From: Phycisphaerales bacterium
GTDB lineage: Bacteria > Planctomycetota > Phycisphaerae > Phycisphaerales > UBA1924
NCBI GenBank assembly: GCA_016709445.1
Contig: JADJMV010000001.1
Location: forward strand, 434,001-498,000
Direction of reading: 5' to 3'
Length of the DNA stretch: 64,000 nucleotides
Positions 59,052 to 64,000 of the stretch are shown here, piece after piece (positions within the stretch are counted from its first letter, which is position 1; every line of letters starts with the position of its first letter). The notes under the pieces are model-generated. The model saw nothing but the letters and a program-made list of their open reading frames with translations. It had not been told where the DNA came from and ran no database searches. The position numbers were made by a program, and so were the translations under genes.

Positions 59052-59635
59052 GTGCTCCCGACGACCGTGACACGCGAAAGCTGCCCAGCCAGGCTCGTCG
59101 ACCTTGCCCACCGGCGATGGACGCTGCCGCTCCTGGCCGAACTCCATCATGCCCGCACGAGTCGCGACCCCACCGGGGCCCGCTTCGTCGGACTCGTCCA
59201 CCGCCTCAACGTCGGACGCGAGAGCCTCCGGCAGACCCTCGACTTCGCCATCGCCCACGGGTGGGTCCGAAACAACCCGGGCCACGGCCACCCGCTGCGC
59301 CCCGAGTTCATCCTCACCGAAGCGGGGTCCCGGCTTGCCCCCGCTTGCGCCGATATTGTTCCGCGGCCGCCGTGATCGGTGCCGAAGAATCGATCAGCCG
59401 CAAGTGGACACTGCCTCTGCTCTGCGTGCTCGGGAGCAGCCCCGCCCGCTTCGGCCAAATCAAGGCCGCCCTCGCCCCTCGGGGCGCCACCGACCGCGCG
59501 CTCTCCCTCACCCTCCGTGCCCTCCGCGACGACCGACTCGTCACCAGGCGAGTGATCCACGAGAGCCCGCCCGGCGTCCTCTACCGCCTCGCCGACCGTG
59601 CCCTCCCCCTCGCCACGGCCGTCGCTTATCTCTGA
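59052..59635 (+). CDS. HxlR-type transcriptional regulator with two winged-helix domains (frameshift, or two overlapping genes)
   Basis: The first frame (59052-59375) contains CPARLVDLAHRRWTLPLLAE, RFVGLVHRLNVGRESLRQTL and ILTEAGSRLAPACADIV. A second frame begins at GTG 59372, overlapping the TGA of the first (GTGA), and reads VIGAEESISRKWTLPLLCVL, RFGQIKAALAPRGATDRALS and LVTRRVIHESPPGVLYRLAD. Both halves are HxlR/MarR-like winged helices. Fused two-domain proteins of this kind exist, and one missing base near 59365 would join them; the overlap also permits two translationally coupled genes. It probably binds the adjacent palindrome and controls the VOC gene. Confidence 0.75.
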
Positions 59636-59749
59636 CCGGCACGCTCCTCCGCCACCAAACTCCTCCCGCTCCCTGCCACTCGGCGCCTTCGTCTCCCGTC
59701 TCCTCTCTCCCCGCCATCCCGGTCCCCAGTTCCCCGTTACCCTTCCAGC

Positions 59750-61210
59750 ATGCACCCAGCTGGCTGGTTCGCCTTCTCGATCATCCTTCTCGAGGTGCTC
59801 ATCCAGGCGGGCCTCGCGCTCCGGGTCATCCTCCGCCGTCTGCCTACCGGCATCGCCACCTCCTGGCTCGTGCTCATCCTCGTCTTCCCCGTTGCCGGCG
59901 CCATCGCCTATCTCTTCGTCGGAGAGAGCCGCGTCGGACGCCGTCGCCTCGCGCGGGAACGCTCCATCCATCCCGCCTACCACCAGTACCTCAGGCGCCT
60001 CCGCGCCCGCATGCGGCACATCCCGCGCGAGCTGAGCACGATGGATGCCCGACTCGCCCGCGAGGTCGAAGCCGCCACAGGCCTGCCCGCGCTCGGAGGC
60101 AATTCCCTCGAATTCCTCCCCGGTGCGACGGAGGTCCTCCGCTCCATCGTGCAGGCAATCGACGCCGCAGATCACGCCGTCTTCCTCGAGTTCTTCATCT
60201 GGCACACCGCCGGCCTCGTGCATGAAGTCGAGGCCGCCCTCCGCCGCGCCGCCGAGAGGGGCGTCGCCTGCAGGGTGCTGGTCGACGCCGTCGGCAGCCG
60301 CTCCTTCCTCAAATCCGAGTCCTGCGGCCGGCTGCGTGAGGCCGGCGTCCGAGTCGAGCCCGCCCTCCCCGCCACGCTCGGGCGAACCCCGATCCTCCGA
60401 CGCGTTGACCATCGAAACCACCGAAAGCTCGCCGTGATCGACGAGGCCACCGCCTTTGTCGGCAGCATGAACATGGCCGACCCCGCCCACTTCAAGCCCT
60501 CGGCCGGCGTTGGGCAGTGGATCGACCTCATGGCGTTGGTGCGCGGCCCGATCGTCGAGCTCTACACCCTGCTCGCCGCGACCGATTGGGAGATGGAGGC
60601 CGGCGAAGGCCTCGCCGAACTCCGGGAAACCCTCGAGGCCCGGTCGTTCGAGCCGTCCGGCGAGATGAGCGTGCAGATCGCACCCTCCGGCCCGGGCCTC
60701 GAGCTGGGCACGATGCACGCCATTGTCCTCAGCGCCATCTACGCCGCAGAGAAGACTCTCACGATCACCACGCCCTACTTCGTCCCCGACCAACCCGTCG
60801 TCACCGCGCTCCAATCCGCCGCCCGGCGCGGCGTCCGTGTCACCATCATCGTCCCCGCCCGCTCCGACACCCACCTCACCCACCACGCCGGGCGAGCATT
60901 CTTCCAAGACCTCCTCGATACGGGTGTCCATATCGCCGAATTCCGCGGCGGCCTCCTCCACACCAAGAGCATCGTGGTCGACGAAGAGATCGCCCTCTTC
61001 GGCACCGTCAACCTCGACCCCCGCAGCTTCTGGCTCAACTTCGAACTCACCACCATCGCCTACGAGGACGACATCGCCCGTGCGCTCCACGCCCGCCAGA
61101 AGGAATACCTCAAGCACTGCACGTTCGTCGATGCCGAAGCCTGGCGCCGCCGCCCCATCTACCGCAAGCTCGCCTGCGATGTCGCCCAGCTCTTCGCACC
61201 GCTGCTCTAA
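59750..61210 (+). CDS. cls: cardiolipin synthase
   Basis: The 486-residue product has two N-terminal membrane segments (FSIILLEVLIQAGLALRVIL, WLVLILVFPVAGAIAYLFVG) and two phospholipase-D-type HKD motifs: HRNHRKLAVIDEATAFVGSM and LLHTKSIVVDEEIALFGTVN. It condenses two phosphatidylglycerols to cardiolipin at the inner membrane. Length and motif order match bacterial Cls. Confidence 0.95.
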   Translation: MHPAGWFAFSIILLEVLIQAGLALRVILRRLPTGIATSWLVLILVFPVAGAIAYLFVGESRVGRRRLARERSIHPAYHQYLRRLRARMRHIPRELSTMDARLAREVEAATGLPALGGNSLEFLPGATEVLRSIVQAIDAADHAVFLEFFIWHTAGLVHEVEAALRRAAERGVACRVLVDAVGSRSFLKSESCGRLREAGVRVEPALPATLGRTPILRRVDHRNHRKLAVIDEATAFVGSMNMADPAHFKPSAGVGQWIDLMALVRGPIVELYTLLAATDWEMEAGEGLAELRETLEARSFEPSGEMSVQIAPSGPGLELGTMHAIVLSAIYAAEKTLTITTPYFVPDQPVVTALQSAARRGVRVTIIVPARSDTHLTHHAGRAFFQDLLDTGVHIAEFRGGLLHTKSIVVDEEIALFGTVNLDPRSFWLNFELTTIAYEDDIARALHARQKEYLKHCTFVDAEAWRRRPIYRKLACDVAQLFAPLL

Positions 61211-61441
61211 CACCCTGTGGCACCAATGCGCGCCGGATCGGGGCTTTGGCGCGTCCGCTCGGGCGGACGCCCGACGCCCCAACGCCCGGACGATTTCGCA
61301 CCATTTTGCTCCGGAATGAGAGTCACAAAATGTGGCGGGGTCGTCACCCGCGCCCCCAGCGGACGGCGCACTGGAAAGTAACATCATTGCCCGGAGGGCG
61401 CATGCCGGCGGGCCCGATGACGCCGCCGCAGGAGCAGACCG

Positions 61442-62824
61442 ATGCCGCGCAACCGGAAGCTGAACCTCTTCTCACGTCGGTGGCTGATCCTGCCCCCAGT
61501 GGCGATCGGCGCGGGCGCATGCATCCTGCTCGCGAGCCACCGCGCTCCACCCGTGCGGCGCGACCCCATCGAGCAGGCCCGGACGCTGCGAGTGATCCGG
61601 CTCGAACCCATGGACGTTGTTCCCCGCGCCGTCGGCTACGGCACCGCCCGCGCCGCCAGAACCTGGCACGCCGTCGCCGAGGTGCCCGGTCGCGTGATCG
61701 CCGTCCACCCGGACCTCCGCGCCGGGGCCATGATCCCCGAGGGTGCCGAACTCCTCAGGATCGACCCCGCCGAATACGAGCTCTCGATCTCCCAGCTCGC
61801 CGGCGAGATCGAGCAAATCCAGGCCCAGCTCGCCGAGCTCGACGCGAACGACGCCAACCTCAGGCTCTCGCTCCGGATCGAGCAGGATTCGCTCGACCTC
61901 GCCGAGGCCGACCTCGCCCGCACCCGCACCGCCTTCGAACAGCGGGCCTCGAGCCAATCGGAGATCGACTCCCGCGAGCGATCGACGCTTTCACAGCGCC
62001 GCACCGTGCAGGAACTCCAGAACTCACTCGCCCTCCTGCCCGTCCAGCGCCGCACCGCCGAGGCAAGCCTGAAGGTCAAGCAGGCCCAGCTCGAGATCGC
62101 CAGGCTGGACCTTCCCAAGACGGTCATCACCGCCCCCTTCGCCTGCCGGCTCGGAGCCGTCGATCTGCAGGTCGGCCAGTTCCTCCAGACCAACCAGCGG
62201 CTCTTCGACGCCTCCGGCACCGACCGGACCGAGGTCGAAGCCCAGATCCGCGTCGGGGCAATCAAGCCGCTCCTGAGCCGCGTCGATCTCGCCCAGCTCC
62301 AGAAGGAAGGCCTGGACCTCGACAGGCTCCGCGCCGCGCTCAATCTCACCGCCGAGGTCCGATTCGAGGTCGGGCCGCTCACGGCACGCTGGGACGCCGA
62401 GTTCGACCGGGTCCGCGAGTCCCTCGACCCCCTCACACGCAGCGCCGGCGTCGTCGTCGCCGTCGACCGCCCCTACGAGAAGGTCCTGCCCGGCCGGCGC
62501 CCCGTCCTGGTCGAGGGCGCATACTGCGAGGTCGAAATCCGCGGCGCCCCCATGCCGGGACGCCTCGTCGTCCCGCGCGCCGCCGTCCACGAGGGTCGCG
62601 TCTACATCGTCAACAAGAGCAACCGCCTCGAAACACGCACCGTCGCCCTCGATCTCGTCCAGGGAGATATCGCCTGCGTCGAGAGCGGCCTCGAGCCCGG
62701 TGACACCCTCGTCGTTTCCGACCCCGTCCCCGCCATCGAGGGCATGCTCGTCGATCCCGTCCCCGACGAGCGGACGCTCCAGAACGTCCTCGCCGGGGCC
62801 GCCGGTCGGAGCGCCGCCCAATGA
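61442..62824 (+). CDS. RND efflux periplasmic adaptor (membrane fusion protein)
   Basis: The 460-residue product has an N-terminal membrane anchor (WLILPPVAIGAGACILLASH), a lipoyl-like half-motif (VAEVPGRVIAVHPDLRAG), a long coiled-coil hairpin (about 115-210), the second half-motif ITAPFACRLGAVDLQVGQ, and beta-barrel and membrane-proximal domains. The stop overlaps the next start (ATGA), so the two are co-translated. It links an RND pump to an outer-membrane channel. Confidence 0.9.
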   Translation: MPRNRKLNLFSRRWLILPPVAIGAGACILLASHRAPPVRRDPIEQARTLRVIRLEPMDVVPRAVGYGTARAARTWHAVAEVPGRVIAVHPDLRAGAMIPEGAELLRIDPAEYELSISQLAGEIEQIQAQLAELDANDANLRLSLRIEQDSLDLAEADLARTRTAFEQRASSQSEIDSRERSTLSQRRTVQELQNSLALLPVQRRTAEASLKVKQAQLEIARLDLPKTVITAPFACRLGAVDLQVGQFLQTNQRLFDASGTDRTEVEAQIRVGAIKPLLSRVDLAQLQKEGLDLDRLRAALNLTAEVRFEVGPLTARWDAEFDRVRESLDPLTRSAGVVVAVDRPYEKVLPGRRPVLVEGAYCEVEIRGAPMPGRLVVPRAAVHEGRVYIVNKSNRLETRTVALDLVQGDIACVESGLEPGDTLVVSDPVPAIEGMLVDPVPDERTLQNVLAGAAGRSAAQ

Positions 62825-64000
62825 TCCGCTACTTCACCGGTCATCCCACGGCCGCCAACCTCCTCATGGTGGTGCTCCTCGCCATCGGCGCCTCTGCCGT
62901 GCCCGCGCTACGGCGCGAGACCTTCCCGAGGTTCGAGGCCGAGGCCCTGGATATCCGCGTGGTCTACCCCGGGGCCACGGCCGTAGAGGTCGACGAGACC
63001 GTCTGCCAGCGCGTGATCGACGCGCTCGAGGGTGTCGATTCGGTCGGCGAAATCCGCTCCGACGCACGAGAGGGTGTCGGCGTGGTGACCGTCGAGCTCG
63101 CCAAGGGGGGCAACTTCCAGACCTTCCGCAGCGATGTCGAGCAGGAGGTCGGCGCCATCGACGACCTCCCCGATGACGCCGAAGAGCCCATCATCAGCCA
63201 GGTCGGCGCGACCGACCGAGTCCTCTCCGTGATCGTCGCCGGGCCGCTCGCGCCCCCCGACCTCAAGGCCTTCTGCGAGAGCCTCAAGGACCGACTCCAG
63301 GCCCTCGACCAGGTCTCGCTCGTCAAGCTCGAGGGCTTCTCCGACCACCAACTCCGCGCCGAGCTCTCCCCGACCGCGCTCCAACGCTACGGCCTGAGCG
63401 TCGCCGATGTCGCCTCGCTCATCGAGCGACAGAGTGTCGACGCTCCCGCCGGCGATGTCGAGACCCCCGACGGCGACGTCGTCGTCCGCCTCACCGAGGA
63501 ACGCCGCGCCCCCGCCGCGCTCGAGGACCTCGTCGTCCTCGCCAAGGCCGGCGGCGCCGAGGTCCGGCTCGGCGAACTCGGGCGCGTCGTCGACACCTTC
63601 GAGATCGGTGAGGACCGCATCGAGGTCGACGGCATGCGCGCCGGGCTCCTCCGAATCGAGAAGTCGCGTTCGGAGGATTCCATCCGCGTCGCCAGGGCCG
63701 TTCGCGCCCTCCTCGACGCCGAGCGCGCGGTACCCCACGATGAAGTTCCTGGTCACCCAGGACACCTCGGTCCTCGTCCAGGACCGCCTGAACCTCCTGC
63801 TCACCAACGGCTGGCAGGGCATGGTCCTCGTCTTCCTCGCCATGTGGCTCTTCTTCGCCTTCCGCCTCTCCTTCTGGGTCGCCATGGGACTCCCCGTCGC
63901 CTTCCTCGGCGCCATGTTCTTCCTCCCGTCGCTCGACCTCACCATCAACATGATGACGATGGTCGGACTGCTGCTCGCCCTCGGCCTCCTCATGGACGAC
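62821..64000 (+). CDS. RND efflux transporter permease, partial at right edge (frameshift near 63730)
   Basis: The start (MIRYFTGHPTAANLLMVVLL) overlaps the adaptor stop. The AcrB/MMPL-type N-terminus has ALRRETFPRFEAEALDIRVV and YPGATAVEVDETVCQRVIDA, then a porter region. The frame changes near 63730; the new frame reads TMKFLVTQDTSVLVQDRLN, WQGMVLVFLAMWLFFAFRLS and LTINMMTMVGLLLALGLLMD, where the RND proton-relay Asp pair begins. One inserted base or two lost fits. The gene continues beyond the window. Confidence 0.9.
   Translation, partial: MIRYFTGHPTAANLLMVVLLAIGASAVPALRRETFPRFEAEALDIRVVYPGATAVEVDETVCQRVIDALEGVDSVGEIRSDAREGVGVVTVELAKGGNFQTFRSDVEQEVGAIDDLPDDAEEPIISQVGATDRVLSVIVAGPLAPPDLKAFCESLKDRLQALDQVSLVKLEGFSDHQLRAELSPTALQRYGLSVADVASLIERQSVDAPAGDVETPDGDVVVRLTEERRAPAALEDLVVLAKAGGAEVRLGELGRVVDTFEIGEDRIEVDGMRAGLLRIEKSRSEDSIRVARAVRALLDAERAVPHDEVPGHPGHLGPRPGPPEPPAHQRLAGHGPRLPRHVALLRLPPLLLGRHGTPRRLPRRHVLPPVARPHHQHDDDGRTAARPRPPHGR

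Noticed and set aside
61251..61270. Perfect 8-bp palindrome GCGTCCGC-TCGG-GCGGACGC after cls
   Set aside because: No T-run follows, and GC-rich palindromes of this size are expected by chance in this composition.

Overview
The window is about 64 kb of high-GC DNA that reads like a planctomycete chromosome, most probably class Phycisphaerae. This is an inference from gene content: a formylglycine-generating-enzyme-like secreted protein ending in a VPGPG/hydrophobic/Arg sorting-type tail, a lone prepilin-like protein with an N-terminal FTLIELL motif and a C-terminal FGDGSVH box, a futalosine-type menaquinone gene, DUF6065 and DUF456 proteins, and an alanine/lysine-rich histone-H1-like protein. 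No rRNA, tRNA, CRISPR array, insertion sequence or phage was seen.

Layout. 0-2 kb: two overlapping secreted-protein genes and a remnant of a LexA/S24-like regulator. 2-9.2 kb: an FHA-GAF histidine kinase, an alpha/beta hydrolase, small membrane proteins, a prepilin-like protein, D-aminoacyl-tRNA deacylase and a lipoprotein. 9.2-15.4 kb: a LOG-family nucleotide hydrolase, a very large AsmA-like envelope protein (frameshifted) and futalosine hydrolase. 15.6-21.5 kb: a type IV pilus/type II secretion assembly operon (PilM, PilN, PilO, a PilP-like protein, a PilB/GspE ATPase and a secreted protein). 21.5-26.2 kb: an acetate-type module (two-subunit Na+/solute symporter plus acetyl-CoA synthetase), interrupted by an extraordinary poly-G tract. 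26.4-29.9 kb: a secreted subtilase with a clear terminator, a DUF6065 protein and a cyclophilin. 29.9-38.7 kb: membrane proteins, a three-gene caspase/Sel1/TPR-lipoprotein locus, a PIN-PhoH protein, a degenerate metallo-beta-lactamase-fold protein and CoaD. 38.7-39.5 kb: an 835-base stretch without genes that holds two strong convergent terminators and possible small RNAs. 39.5-48.6 kb: a PHP-glycosyltransferase fusion, a histone-H1-like repeat protein, class II DAHP synthase, PilZ, HIT, leucyl aminopeptidase and two sulfotransferases. 48.9-58 kb: a surface-polysaccharide export and decoration cluster (Wzm/Wzt-type ABC transporter, methyltransferases, a WsaF-like glycosyltransferase, a HAD-like protein, a CmcI-like protein). 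58-64 kb: DUF6265 and VOC proteins, a two-domain HxlR-type regulator with a visible operator, cardiolipin synthase and the start of an RND efflux pair.

Quality caveat. Many conserved genes (AsmA-like, DUF6065, PhoH, MBL, PHP-GT, histone-like, DAHP synthase, HIT, PepA, sulfotransferases, methyltransferase, HxlR, RND) are broken by one-base shifts, several of them at short homopolymers, and most lie between 36 and 48 kb. I read these as sequence or assembly errors rather than decay, and I annotate the genes across the shifts.

Functional themes: cell-surface biogenesis (polysaccharide export, sulfation, pili, AsmA-like envelope protein, cardiolipin), acetate use, and regulation (kinase, PilZ, HxlR, caspase-like locus).
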